Source of the DNA: Lytechinus variegatus
Lineage: Eukaryota > Echinodermata > Echinoidea > Temnopleuroida > Toxopneustidae
Length of the DNA: 64,000 nucleotides
Direction: 5' to 3'
Assembly (NCBI RefSeq): GCF_018143015.1
Contig: NC_054742.1
Span: forward strand, 15,297,632 to 15,361,631
Part shown: positions 30,516-51,634 of the stretch, one piece after another
Position numbering within the stretch: the first letter of the stretch is position 1
How the letters are laid out: each line of letters starts with the position of its first letter
The notes under the pieces: generated by a model
Databases searched by the model: none
The model's input: only the letters and a program-made list of their open reading frames with translations
What the model was told of the DNA's origin: nothing
Translations under genes and position numbers: made by a program

Positions 30516-33500
30516 TTATGGAGTAAATAGATAAAATTTATATTTCCGTTTGAAAGACAGGAGTGTGGGGGAATGTTTGAGTTCATTCGATAAAGAATTC
30601 CAAAGTTTAGGTCCGACATATTGAATAGTGTTTCGTGAAAATGTGTATTTGAAATTTGGAATAAAAAGATCATTAGCTTGTCTGGTTAGACGACCAGTAA
30701 GTGATTTATTCTGTACAAAACATCTATTAAGAAAGTTTGGCAAGAGATTATTGTAATAAGAATACATAAATATAGCAGTTTGTTGATTATTGATTTGATC
30801 TATAGTGAGTATTTTATATTTGGCAAAAAATGGTGCAGTGTGTGTACGAGGGTTAGAGTTTGTGATAATTCTTATTGCACGTTTTTGAAGTATTCTTAAT
30901 CTACTCAGATGGCAATCAGAACAATTCCCCCAAACAATATTACAATAGTTAAAATGAGGTAAAATCATTGTATAATACAGATTAAGAAGGATATTCAAAG
31001 GTAATATATGTTTAAGTCTGTTCATGACACCTAATGTTTGTGCTACTTTACAAGACACGCTGTTAATATGTTCTTTCCAAGTTAATTTATCATCTATGGT
31101 AACCCCCAAAAATTTAGTAAAATGAACAAATGGTATATTACAACCATTGATACATACATCTATTTCATTACAATTAATATTTTTATTTTTAGGTCTGAAT
31201 AACATACAAACAGTTTTATCAAGATTTAATTTAAGTCTATTTGCTAAAAACCATGAATTAACCTTAGATAATTCAGTAGAGAGAGTGTTATTCAGCGTCT
31301 GTACGTTGTCCCCTGTTAAAAATAAATTGGTGTCATCTGCAAAAACAATTGGGTTGAGTATATCACTTACATATTGAATATCATTAACAGAAAATTAAAA
31401 TTAAAAGAAAAAGTAACGGGCCAAGTACTGATCCCTGGGGTACGCCTAAAGAAATTGATTTTATTTCAGAGGACACATTGTCAATTGATACATACTGGAG
31501 TCTATTATTTAAATAACTTACAAACCAATCCAAGCAAGAACCTCTAATTCCATAGAATTTCAGTTTTTCTATCAAAATATTGTGATTGATACAATCAAAC
31601 GCCTTTGATAAATCTAAAAATATTCCGATAAAAAATTGCTTATTTTCAAATGTTTCAGAAATGGTATTAATAAAATCAAGTAATGCCATATACGAAGAAT
31701 ATTTTTTCCTAAAACCATATTGTCTATTATACAAAATATTATTACTACATAGAAATGACATAAGGCGAGTATAAACAAGTTTTTCAAAAATCTTAGAAAA
31801 TGTAGAGAGTACTGATATTGGACGGTAGTTATTCAATACACATTTATCCCCTTTCTTGTAGACAGGAATAACTTTCGCTAACTTAAGCTTGCTTGGAAAA
31901 ATCCCGTTTTGTAAAGAACAATTAAAAATATTGCACAAAGGTTTTACAAATAATAAAATAGTCTTTTTAATAATGTCAACGTCTATATCATCATATCCAG
32001 GACTTTTACTAGATTTTAGATGTCTTACGATTTCAAGTATTTCATGACATTCAATTGGATTCATAAACATAGAATGTATGTAATATTTTTTAGGAAGGAA
32101 CTCTGAAAAATGATTCTGTACAACTGGTAAAGTTCTCTCAATGTCATTCCCAACATCAGCGAAAAAGTTATTAAATGCATTTACAATAGTATTTTTGTCA
32201 AAAATTTGTACATCGTTAATCTTAATGCATAGGCAATCTAACTTGTTCTTCACTCGATTCAAAATATGATTAATTATTTTCCAAGTACTTTTTGTGTTAT
32301 TACAAGATTTCTTAAACAAATTAAAATAATATTCTCTCTTGTGCCTACGAATTTCACAAGTTACTAGATTTCGGTAAGTACAGTAAGCATTTTTTCGATA
32401 TGTTGTTGGGTTTTTGAGATACTTCCTATACAAAAGATGTTTTTTATTAATCATTTTCTTTAATCCTGAATCAAACCAGGGTTTATTTTTATTAGATATA
32501 GGTTGTTTTACTGTTTGGAGAGGAAAACATTCATTGTAAATACTAGTAAGGCTTAACATAAATGCATCAAACTTAATATCAACATCTGTCGATTCAAGAA
32601 CCATATTCCAGTTAACAGTTTGCAATTTATTACAAAATCTAGAAGTATTAACATCATTTAAAACACGCTTACATCTTACATTATTGCACAGTGATTTATG
32701 GGGAAAACTATAAAATTTAGAAAAGGTAAAAATAGGCAGGTGATCACTCACATCACTTAAAATTATGCCAGTACCAAGATTATATTCAGGCCTGTTTGTA
32801 AATACATTATCAATAAGAGTAACAGAATTATGAGTGATCCGTGTTGGTTTGAGAATCAATAGAGTAAAGGAAAATGTAAGAAGAAAATCAATAAATTTAT
32901 CAATATCATTATTCATTGTGGGATTCAATAAATCAACATTAAAATCGCCAATCAATTGACATTCCTTATGCCCTGATGATATTTTATGGAGCGATGGCTC
33001 AACAAAGTTAAAAAAAATCAGTGATAGGTTGAGAAGGAGGTCTGTACACTGTGGCAAGAATTAAGCTTTTTTCTTTATGAAACACTTCAATAAAAATCGA
33101 CTCAATAGAATCATTAAAAACATCAAGATCAGTGCGCCGATGAAACCTCACACCATTTCTGATAAAAAAGCCAACACCTCCACCTCGCTTATTCTTACGG
33201 CCAGTACCAACAAAATTGTAACCACTGAATATAAATGTCTCGTCATTGATTAGCCAAGTCTCAGACAGAGCTATGATATGGAAAGAAAATTTTAAAGTAG
33301 ACAAAAGAGATTCAATATTTTCAAAATTTTTCTTAATACTTCGACAATTGAAATGCACAACTGACAGTGTACTATAATCATTAAGATTATATTGGCAAGA
33401 ATTAAAGTGATCATTTAATTGAAATGGCAGATAATAGCAGGTATCATTAATAAAATCATTCTCTTCAGTCCCCACAGAGGTGTGCTCCTGTAAACTCTCC

Positions 33501-33577
33501 TTACAGAAAGGACATTCATGATTATTCAGATTTGGAAGTTGCCTCAAACAAAAGGAACAAGACGTGGAAATAGACAT
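30516..33577 (-). pseudogene. LINE ORF2: endonuclease and reverse transcriptase, two frameshifts
   Basis: The ATG is at 33577. Segment 1 (to 33008) has a Cys cluster (CSFCLRQL..HECPFCKE), then EEP endonuclease motifs SVVHFNCRSI, IALSETWL and LATVYRPPSQP, and ends at a T run (TGATTTTTTTTAA near 33015) where one extra T breaks the frame. Segment 2 (33057-31384) continues with LIGDFNVDLL and DVSDHLPIF, then reverse transcriptase motifs AKVIPVYKKGDK, NNYRPISVLS, FLDLSKAFDCINH and LGVPQGSVLGP. A second shift near 31390-31400 leads into segment 3, which holds the catalytic PIVFADDTNLF near 31340 and the thumb (KFLGVTIDDKLTW, ending KFYLFTP). All catalytic motifs survive, so decay is slight. No RNase H domain is seen. 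Confidence 0.88.
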
Positions 33578-33830
33578 TTAAATAACATATAAACAGGTTT
33601 AACAAAAGCACATAGATAATAAGACTACTCATAAACTGATAAAATTGTTCGTTTCAGAAAGAGAGAGAGATAGAAAGAAAGGAGTAGCTTCGGAGTGAAT
33701 GAATTCAAATTAACTATTCAACTGCTGGCAAGATTTCTGCAATGGAAATGCTTACAGGTAGGTCGGTAGAGCTAGCTTACTAACAACTCCAGTGACAGGT
33801 AAGTACTGTAGGTACATGTACATGATCAGA

Positions 33831-34670
33831 TCAGCTTTTCTTCATCTTCTCCAGATCATACACACTTGAGATCAGCTTTGTGGCTGTTTTACCTCCTGTT
33901 GCTGGGATTAACGCGATGACTCGTCCATCAGATGACCATGCTGACTGAATGACAGGATGAGCGCGAGCTTGCTTGAGGAGACTCTGGTTCTTTGCTGTTA
34001 GATCTTCGACGATTGTGATGCCGCTTCCTTTCAGCTTCTTTCTGTTTTCCATGATTTCTCTTCGTTTTCTGTAGGTGGTAAGTTTCACGATGATAGAGCG
34101 AGCATATTTATCGCGAATGATACTAGAAGCAAGATCAGTAGAAGCCACGCGAGATGCTGAAGCGCTTGATGTCACATCACCAGAAGATGGATGTCCAGTC
34201 GTTGACGATGGATGAGCCTTTAGTTTTCCTGTCCGATGAGAACGATCGATGTCTGTTGTTTTATCAAGTTGAATGCCCAGCTTTCCACATATGATGTCTG
34301 TTGCTATGTCATCAGTGTTCTCTCCAGTTGACTCCTTTACACCAAATATCCGAATGCACGAACGCCGGGAGTACTGCTCCATGTTGTCAATCAAATTCTC
34401 TAGCTTTGAACATCTGTTGTTTTGGCTGGAAATCTTTTCACGAAGATGCATGATTTCTCTTTCTTTCTCATCCACTCTATTGTGTAGGTTGATGACATCA
34501 CCTTTTACTGTCTCTATGCTTGCAATCAATTCATTCAGCTTTTTTTCTATTGCATTGCTAACTATGTTGTCCAAAAGTTTGATGAACTCTTGATTCTGCA
34601 AAAGATCCTTCATCACCTGGGTTGCCAAGGCTGTCGTCTGTCTGGTATTTACTGTTGTGTTGTCAGGCAT
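33831..34670 (-). CDS. LINE ORF1 protein (coiled coil plus RRM-like domain)
   Basis: The product is 279 aa from the ATG at 34670 and uninterrupted. Residues about 20-105 are rich in heptad-like E/K/L/I spacing (KKLNELIASIE, EKEREIMHLREKISS, NRCSKLENLIDNMEQ), which predicts a trimerising coiled coil. Next comes YSRRSCIRIFGVKES, then DIATDIICGKLGI and DIDRSHRTGK, the RRM-like core and linker seen in L1-type ORF1 proteins. The C-terminal part is basic (TYRKRREIMENRKKLKGSG), fitting the nucleic-acid-binding domain. The role is RNA binding and chaperoning in the retrotransposition particle. The family call is by motif memory. The intact frame, against the broken ORF2, suggests a fairly recent insertion. 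Confidence 0.82.
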   Translation of the reverse strand: MPDNTTVNTRQTTALATQVMKDLLQNQEFIKLLDNIVSNAIEKKLNELIASIETVKGDVINLHNRVDEKEREIMHLREKISSQNNRCSKLENLIDNMEQYSRRSCIRIFGVKESTGENTDDIATDIICGKLGIQLDKTTDIDRSHRTGKLKAHPSSTTGHPSSGDVTSSASASRVASTDLASSIIRDKYARSIIVKLTTYRKRREIMENRKKLKGSGITIVEDLTAKNQSLLKQARAHPVIQSAWSSDGRVIALIPATGGKTATKLISSVYDLEKMKKS

Positions 34671-35591
34671 AATGAAATTTGAATGACAATAAATAAGCAG
34701 AGCCTTGGAGAAAAATGCACAGGAGAGATAGGCCTAAGATGTCACACGAGTTGGAAGGAGTGACAAAAAATTAGGTATCTGGGACTGAAGTAAATAATAC
34801 AGTTTGGAGTAGGTAGAAACTTGCCTTATTTTCCCTCCTCGCTACTCCATGAAGAGCCGCTAAAATCTCCTTAGAGCATTGTAGAAAGTATCAATAATCC
34901 AGATATGACCATTTACACAGCTTTTGAAGATGATAGGTGAAAAATGCAACAAATCTAATCCAGAGAAAGATTCCGTACATTCGGTCGCGCGTTATCTCTG
35001 TAATCTCTTGATCTTGATCTAATGCCAAGGAGATCCTCCCATTGGCAATGCGACAAGGATGTGTGATGTCACGTGTGAACAACTTTCCTTTTGATGGACT
35101 ATAAAATACCCCAAAAATGTCTCTGTTTGCTTTTTATTATGGTAATACAAACTCTTTATCCATGATGTATTCTTTAAAAATCTGTATTACATGCCCTCTT
35201 ATAGAAAGAACACATGATCTACTGATACACGTGATAAAAGTGGTAGTTAAAGTGAAATATATACTGAGGTAATGAGGAGAGTTGTTCACAAGTGACATCA
35301 CACATCTTTGTCGCATTGCCCATGTGCAAATCTCCATAGCATTAATGATCGCAATATTCAAATGCTCATAACTTTCTCATTATTTTTCTCAAACTCATTT
35401 ATTTTTCTCAAACTTTCGTTGATCTGTTTCATTTATTTTTCTGTTCTTACACAAGCTATCTTGTTCTGAATATTTCATTCTCCTTTAAGGATGGTAACTC
35501 TGAAAATCAAATTTGCCAGTATTGACAACTTTCATGAAATAATTTCCTAGGGCCCATGCAATAAAGAATTTAAGCTGGTGGTAATTTTGCC

Positions 35592-37738
35592 ATTAAGGGT
35601 GATTCCATACGTGTCGTACGGGACATTTAGAGAACATTTGACAGTTTTTGACTAGAAAAAACAAAAAATATTCCAGTAACTATAGGTGATCATCAAGTAC
35701 TACCAGAGTGTTAGAAAAAACCAAGACTTAACATGACTTGATTTCACATCCTGTATAATACAGATTTAAAATAGTGATGTGTCGTACGGACGCAGAAAAG
35801 GTGGTTTTTTAGAAACCTCAAGTTCGTACTCAAAAGTCTGTGAGTTGGGCAGATAAATTTCATAGAAACTGAACTCAAATTGACCCTCAATTACCCAAGA
35901 ACAAACACATTTATAAAAGAAAGCAAAATAAACATTCATGAATAAATAAAGCAAATTATAATTTTCGAGAACATTGTGGCGTACGGGACATCCAAAATGT
36001 GTCGTACGGGACATCTCTAAATTGAAGCCAAACTTTCTTACTTTATGTCACTTTGACTTCTTCAATCACATTATTTGGCTGATGATAATGATAATCCTAT
36101 CAAACTAAGACATTCATTAGGTTAGAAACCGCTATTAGCTGAATATTTCTGTCAATATATCATAAACAAAATAATGTGTCGTACGGGACACTTGTGTGTT
36201 GTACAGGCACTTGCGTGTTGTACTGGGCAGCCTGAATAAAAAAAATGAACTTTTTATCAATCAGAAGGAGCATTGCCCCTAAATTCTTCCTTTTTTATGA
36301 AAAATCTTTGAATAAGTAGTCATTCAGGACAATATAATTAAGTAACCTCAATATATACAATTGGGAGCAATATGTTATAATTTTTTCATGATGGGAAATG
36401 TATAAGTGTTCACAGCATTTTTACGAGCTGAAAAACTTGAGGTTTTGTGTGAAGTTGTATTTTAGGGAATTAATTGATGATTTCCAAACACTATTTAAAC
36501 AATGAATGAATGAAACTTTGTGTAAATTATGGGGCTAAAATGTTATAATTTTTTATATAAAATGTATATCTACATGATATATGTCACAACTCACTTTTTT
36601 TTTGCTTTTTTGTCGCAATTTTTTTTTAGAAAGAAATGCGGTTCTACTTTTTCAAACCCATCTGCATTTCATAAAACCATATGGTTTGTCTTATTTTCCA
36701 GATTTTTTTTACAACTTGAAAAAAGTAAGGAGTTTCAATACTGTATATAAAAAAATAGTGATCATCAAGGGAAGTCCAAATTAGATGATCATGATGATTG
36801 ATATGTATTTTTTTACATCTTATAATAATTCCACATTAGCATGCAAGAGGAAGTCATCTTCCAGGCTACATGTATAGGTTGAAATAATTATAAAAGTTTT
36901 ATTTTCATGCTCAATGAAAAGAAATTAACCTGCTCTGATCAGTGAAAATCACCAGTTTAGCTGAAGGGATTCACAAAAGAATAAGCCTACATGAAATCAA
37001 TTAAAATGTTTAGAATCACCTATTTCATGTTCTATGGAGATAAACAAAGTACTTTTTCAGTTCACTTTATGTTAAATCAATTAAATCAATTTAAATATGC
37101 CTACTATTTATGGTTTCTGAATCCAAATCCTGCAATTAAATGCATTATTATATTGTGTGTCGTACGGGACATGTCCCGTACGACACAGCGTGTGTCGTAC
37201 GGGACAACTTTTAATAGGACAATAATTGAAAAATGAAGGGCAGTAATTAGATCCTTATGGGATAAATCGATCACCCATGGGTCAAACAAAGAGAAACTGA
37301 TTTCATGAAATTGTATCATCAAATATAAAATTGTAGGAAAAACTTTTGCATTGTCATGTGTCGTACGGGACATTGCCAAAAATAGGTTCGGAAAAATCAG
37401 GGCTGCCTCTATTATGGATCATGAAAATGTAGATATTATTTGGAACCATCAATGATATATTATTCTATTGACCTGCAATGTTTTCAATCTTCTCTTGCTT
37501 TGCAAATAATTGTTTCAGGCGGTGTTTGTACTTGACTATTCAATGAGCAAAATTATAGAAAATTTAAAATTCCATTGTTCCCCCAATTAAAACTATATCT
37601 GTCTTCACTTTTGGTTAAAACTCATAATTTTCATAAAATTTAGGTATCATAGTAAAATATTACACTACTTATGACTTATAGAAAGCATGTTGAAATTTAT
37701 GATATTTTTGAAGTTCTAGTGTGGAATCGGCCTCAAGG
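35592..37738. mobile_element. Word-repeat element A (GTGTCGTACGGGACAT)
   Basis: The left terminus GGTGATTCCATAC (35598-35610) touches the first word copy at 35611. The right terminus GTGTGGAATCGGC lies at 37719-37731. Read in reverse complement, it matches the left end through GATTCCAYAC. Weaker matches continue outward (TTAAGG/TTGAGG, and GGTGGTAA left against TTACCACC right). The body is about 75 percent AT and has no credible ORF. The word occurs about ten times in it (listed in the next entry). It looks like a non-autonomous DNA element whose body carries a reiterated protein- or RNA-recognition word. The boundaries are inferred from the inverted ends; no clean target duplication was found. 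Confidence 0.6.
35611..37373. repeat. Dispersed copies of GTGTCGTACGGGACAT inside element A
   Basis: Copies lie at 35611-35626, 35779-35792 (shortened), 35976-35991 (GTGGCG start), 35999-36014, 36176-36190, 37157-37172, 37171-37186 (inverted), 37192-37206 and 37358-37373. Degenerate forms are at 36196-36209 and 36215-36229 (GTGTTGTAC...). Spacing varies from 0 to about 930 bases. The three copies at 37157-37206 form a head-to-head palindrome around ATGT. The surrounding sequence is not otherwise repeated, so this is neither a tandem satellite nor a CRISPR array. Confidence 0.9.
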
Positions 37739-40700
37739 TTACCACCATGGTAACGGTACTCAGCAGCCAATCAAAGTGCAGGGTTAAATGGTAGGTAACA
37801 CAATGGCAAAGTCAGGAGTACACTGTATATAAAACAAGGTCAAGGTCTCATCATCTCTAGTGAAGTATTTCAATTTTTGAGAAATAAATTTGAATAAAGA
37901 GAATGCAAAGAATTATCAAAATCATATGTAATTAATTTATCATATTCCTTCACCAAATATCATTGGATGACCAACTTGTATTTCTACAGAAACATTCTTA
38001 CAAAACATTTACATTGCTGTAACACACAAAATCACCCTTGAATAATATTTCAGTTTCATCACAAGAGAATAACCATTTGATTTAATACAAGATATATGTA
38101 TCATCAAATATAAAAATAGTATTTCATAGTACAATTTTTTTAGAATTACCCTGCATTCATTCTGATTATGATATCTGAAAGAAAAACTTACCAAAAAAGA
38201 TCTGAGAATAATATCATTGCTATATTCATAATTGCAAATATAATGAGAGTTCATCATACAATACTAGTAATCATATATATGTACAAAGGAAACTTTAACA
38301 GAAATTACTTTATATGTTACTATTTTACCACTGAGTGTATTTTTTTTTATTACAGTTGTCCAAGAAAACAAGCTCTGTACAAGTCCACTATGAAAGCACT
38401 GCTTAAAATGGATTACATACCAATATATTTCTTTGTTTATTATATTATTGATTGCTCCAAATCCTTATTTCTTGTTTGATTCACAGCTTTTTCCAATTGA
38501 TTGTATATGTAATAAAATCTTGTATGGTATTTTGATTGCCATTTTTAAAACAGCTAGATTAGAAAAGTAATAAATATTTAGCACAACTAAAGTTCATTTC
38601 TATTTGGCAAAAGCACACATTGCTTTGCAGCCACTAAGAAGTCTTCTAGTGAAAAAATAAAGTCTGTTATTTGTAAAGTTTCCAGCTGCTATTAGATTGA
38701 TGTGCACTAAAGAAGCACTTCAGCACTTCTTGATGATCTCATATTATAAATTGCTGACAAGAATAGCATGGATTCACAGTGTTTGTATAGAGAAAGATCT
38801 TGTTCAATTCATGGCATTCTTTGTTTGAAGCAGCTGGAAGAAGGAATAAGGGCAGATGAAGAAGTTTCTGAACTGTTTTTTATCACAAGAATCGGATATT
38901 CATATGAACCATTAACATCTCTTTACGTAATTATCATACTCATCTTCAAACTGACCAAAATAGCATAATCTAATAATTGATAAGGCAATATATAAGTCTC
39001 ATTGAAAAATATAATTTCATATAACATTTAAAGATTAGTTATATGATCAAGTCTCTAACCTCTGCATTTTGTCTGAAAATTTTGATATATCTATACAGTA
39101 ATTGCAAAATGAACATGCCAGCACATTTGCACAAGCACCAAATTAAAATAAAATTTGGGTTCTGACAATAACACGAAAAAAACAAACATATCTGCTTTGT
39201 TTTTTAAAAACCTGGACCCACATACTATCATTTTCACACAAGAGAACTCTAATATCATTTCTTTCATGTAGTAAATCTTACAATATAAGCACTGATTATC
39301 AATACATATTTCATTTTGGAAGTCTTGAATACAAGGAGCACTAGTTCATTTTCTCTATACTTTGAGTAAAAACACAAGTTAGAATTAACAAGTGTATATG
39401 TGTGAAAAAGGGGCAACTAGAAAGCTAAATTCAAAATTGGCAAAATGCTATGTCAATTGAGACAAACCTAAAAAAAACTATGCCTTGTGAATATCATACA
39501 AGGCCTCTATCATACATAATTATGTAAGTAATCAATCTTTTCATAGATAATTAAGTTATAAAAAATCCACTCCTGGTATTTCTTTTACAATTTCTTAGGC
39601 TATTCAAATGGAAGTTTTAGCAATTTGCATAGATCATAAATTGATAAAGGCAGTATTTGTTACATTGATGTAATGTATGTATTCTCTGTAAACATAATTC
39701 AAAGAAGTTAAGAATGTGATGGTATATCTGAGTAATATTATAATACAATATAAACATGTAGGAGACAAGCAGTTGCATGGGAATGACAGCTTTTATGTCT
39801 GCACAAAATACTACACATTGCATTTGGTCTGACACACCAGAACACTTCTGAAGGCATCCTTAATTCATGCATTGTACATGCACAAACAGTACTGTTGATT
39901 TCAAGACTTAGATTCAATCACAATTATATTCAATTCCCATTTAATAGCAAATCAAACAAGTATACTAATCACTCAAAGAAAGGAGAATAATATATTTACT
40001 AAAATTTGAAACTGATTTCGATGTTGACTTTTTTGATTCACAAAATATGCATTACTAAATAGAAACAAAATATTTGAAATATAAAGATTGAAATGATCAC
40101 ATATTGCCATATCTTCAGGCAGTCTTCTGTAGTTTTCTTTCTTTTTATGATTCATCGACACATTCTGCAAAATGCGATATTCATATTTAGTAAATTACAA
40201 TGACCATAATTGGAAGACCATCAAAGCATTAAGGGCTGCTGAGAGATACCATTACAAAAGACTTTAATTGATTGTAATAAAATAATTGGAATATGAAATT
40301 CATATGTGTGTATACATTCAACAACACATTTCGGTGTGAGTTGGGTAGCTTGAGCCACTGGGAGAGCAAATTTGCCCCTCAAAATACCTCTTGCAGTAAA
40401 AAAGTTAGAATTTAATTTTCTAGTAAAATATACATGTAAATTTTCAAGTTACATTGATGTTTTATTTGGATAAAAGGTATATATCTCAAAATTGAAAAGG
40501 AAGAAAATGTCATAGTTGGAAGTACAAAGCTTTCAACCATTCATAAAGAAAAGATAACTTGTGTCAGAGTTTGGACAACATGGATTGTACATACATCAAT
40601 GAAGTATTTGATGAAAGCTTCAAAAACTCTTGTGAATATGTAAGACCTTCCTCACATTTGGATACCAGGGCTCCTTTTATTTTATATTTTTTTCCAACTG

Positions 40701-41100
40701 ACTACTTCTACTCCTTAGGCATAGAAAAACCATATCAAACATTTTCATCTCTCCCACTACATACAGAATGCACAAACTTCCATTTTTTTTTAAATTGTGG
40801 ACTATCCATAATCAAATTTCTGAAGTATAAATTTTTGTCAATTCTGGCTGTGCCTTATTTATGGATTGAAAAGTTTGACTAAACTTCCTTAAACAACTAA
40901 TGTCAATTATTAAAGATATCTGTCATGCAAGATATTCACTTGAAAGAAATTTTCAAAATGCACGCTACTATGCAGATTGTTCACAAGATTAATGGTTAGG
41001 AGTAATGAAGACCCTTTTTTTTATTACACCTATTAAAAAAAACCCAGAAAGGTACAAAGTATTGTTGACATTCTGAAAGCTACTTAAAACATACAAGTCA
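37739..41100. other. No gene seen between element A and SQOR
   Basis: The stretch is AT-rich. The ORFs of 60-107 codons (for example 38168-38479 and 40559-40882, plus strand) have no domain and look like chance. An inverted TTACCACCATGGTAA palindrome lies at 37739. SQOR transcripts may run into 41100-41415. Confidence 0.45.
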
Positions 41101-41116
41101 AAAGTTTTTTAATGTT

Positions 41117-41122
41117 TTTATT
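41117..41122 (-). terminator. Candidate SQOR polyadenylation signal
   Basis: TTTATT on the plus strand reads AATAAA on the minus strand, about 295 bases past the SQOR stop codon. Other candidates lie further down near 40677 and 40462. Confidence 0.35.
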
Positions 41123-41415
41123 TTTAGTCCTTTTAAGAGACTTGACAACCTTTATGTCCATATAGATGAACTCCTTTCTTCCCAATTCAAAAGGCTCATC
41201 TAACCGGAGTCACAGCCAAATATTTCTTACTGGACTTCAAGACCACAAATTTATCATTAGATTCAGAATAAATCATCTTGGGTCTACTGCTCTTTCAAGA
41301 ACTCTTTCAAAATGCTCAGAATTTTACAGCCGACTGGTCTCCCACAGTTTCATTCAATGGAATGTGCCAACATAACACTCACTTAGTTGTTTCATTTACA
41401 ATCAGCTCACATAGA

Positions 41416-50513
<9,098 letters not shown>

Positions 50514-50547
50514 CTTATCACATTACTTCTTCAGAAGCACTTATAAT
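50514..50547 (-). other. SQOR: SQOR 5' UTR part of exon 1
   Basis: The 34 bases between an acceptor (TTTGCTTTCTCAG on the minus strand) and the ATG show that the transcript begins in an upstream non-coding exon. That exon was not identified; 50.5-58.6 kb is the place to look. Confidence 0.65.
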
Positions 50548-50549
50548 CT

Positions 50550-51634
50550 GAGAAAGCAAAGAAAATATATTAAACATTTTAGATTAGATTCATGACATAA
50601 AATATAACTGTGTGTATTTGTACATAGCTATGTTATTTGAATATCGTAAATAGTATTAATACATACAAAAGATCAGATATCATTCATCATTCAGCACTAG
50701 CAGTATCGATGGGATGCAAAGCCTGAAAATTGTGATCTAGTCAGAAACTAAATTGCATTCCTATATTCATGTACATGCATTGGGCCCTCCCCCATATGTA
50801 TTTTCTACAAAACCCTAATATTTTTCCCCGACTAGTATCAAATGTGTATTCTTGTAGTACTCATTAATAAACATATCAATATGAGTATCATATGCTTCCA
50901 AACATTTTGCATGGCATGGATTTTTCAGAGGCAAGTACGTCATATCATGTCTGCAGCACTTCCAGCCTTTGCTATTCGTATGGTATGTGAGTTTACCAAG
51001 TTTTCAAAATATTAGACTTGAATATATGACATTCTTGCGAATCTTGCCAGGCATTTTTTTTTCAGTTTGAATGTATTGCTCTCTTATCCCTTCTCAACAC
51101 CTCTCTTCCTCTCATATTCGATATCTCATCCCGGGATCTCATCCCCACATTCCATGCACAACATTCTTATCCCATTAATACTATTACGGTCATAGTTTAC
51201 TTTTCTCCAGTGCAATCTGAATGACCCTCAGTTTACTGGAATTTCTATTTACTTCTAGACTTTAGTGAGATACCCTAGGATTATTTCTGACAAAGGATCA
51301 CAATTGAAAGGGGTTGTGGTACGGCTGCCTCAAAAAAATTAAAAGGAAAACTCTTGCCTAAGAATTGTAAAAAGTTTTGCATTTTTTTAATAAATTAAAT
51401 TGCAGAGTTACAAAGTAATCATACAAATGATTTTCTTTTGCTTGGAGGAGCATGACTAAAAACCTCTATGGCCCAATTTGAAATGGTTCAATGGGGCCAT
51501 GATATGACCAGATGAATACCTAGCCAAATTGAAATCAATGTAATATTGACCTGGTTCTAACTACCAAAAAGCTAACTAGCATTTAAAGGCAATTCTCAAG
51601 AATTTACAAGAAATACTTTTACTTCACTATAATA
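50550..51634. other. No gene seen upstream of SQOR exon 1
   Basis: The stretch is AT-rich. The SQOR upstream non-coding exon may lie here or further right but no clear donor-flanked exon was identified. Confidence 0.4.

Larger units (their letters stand above)
30205..35018 (-). mobile_element. CR1/L2-like non-LTR retrotransposon (LINE), near full length
   Basis: The element is 4814 bases on the minus strand, flanked by CTAAT at 30200-30204 and 35019-35023. In transcript order it has a 5' leader of about 350 bases, ORF1 (34670-33831), a 253-base spacer, ORF2 (33577-30516, broken) and a 3' tail. The tail ends in reiterated ATTGA units (TCAAT on the plus strand at 30205-30220), as in CR1/L2-clade LINEs. 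The ORF2 endonuclease is of the apurinic (EEP) type, typical of target-primed retrotransposition. The 5' end appears complete because ORF1 and a leader are present. It is inactive as assembled, because ORF2 has two frame breaks. Confidence 0.9.
30072..35488. mobile_element. TTAA foldback MITE split by a LINE
   Basis: The left part (30076-30204) begins TTAA then AGGGGAATGAAACCTTTG. The right part (35019-35484) ends TTTCATTCTCCT then TTAA (35485-35488). Put side by side the parts follow the uninterrupted copy at 26075-26658, including the CTCCCATTGGCAATGCGACA stretch. The break falls at CACTAAT/CTAATG, where the LINE inserted. Confidence 0.88.

Noticed and set aside
35611..37373. CRISPR-like array
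   Set aside because: The word is short, spacing is irregular (0 to about 930 bases), one copy is inverted, and the genome is eukaryotic with introns and LINEs.
40559..40882. 107-codon ORF
   Set aside because: AT-rich with no motif, no splice signals and composition like the flanking non-coding DNA.
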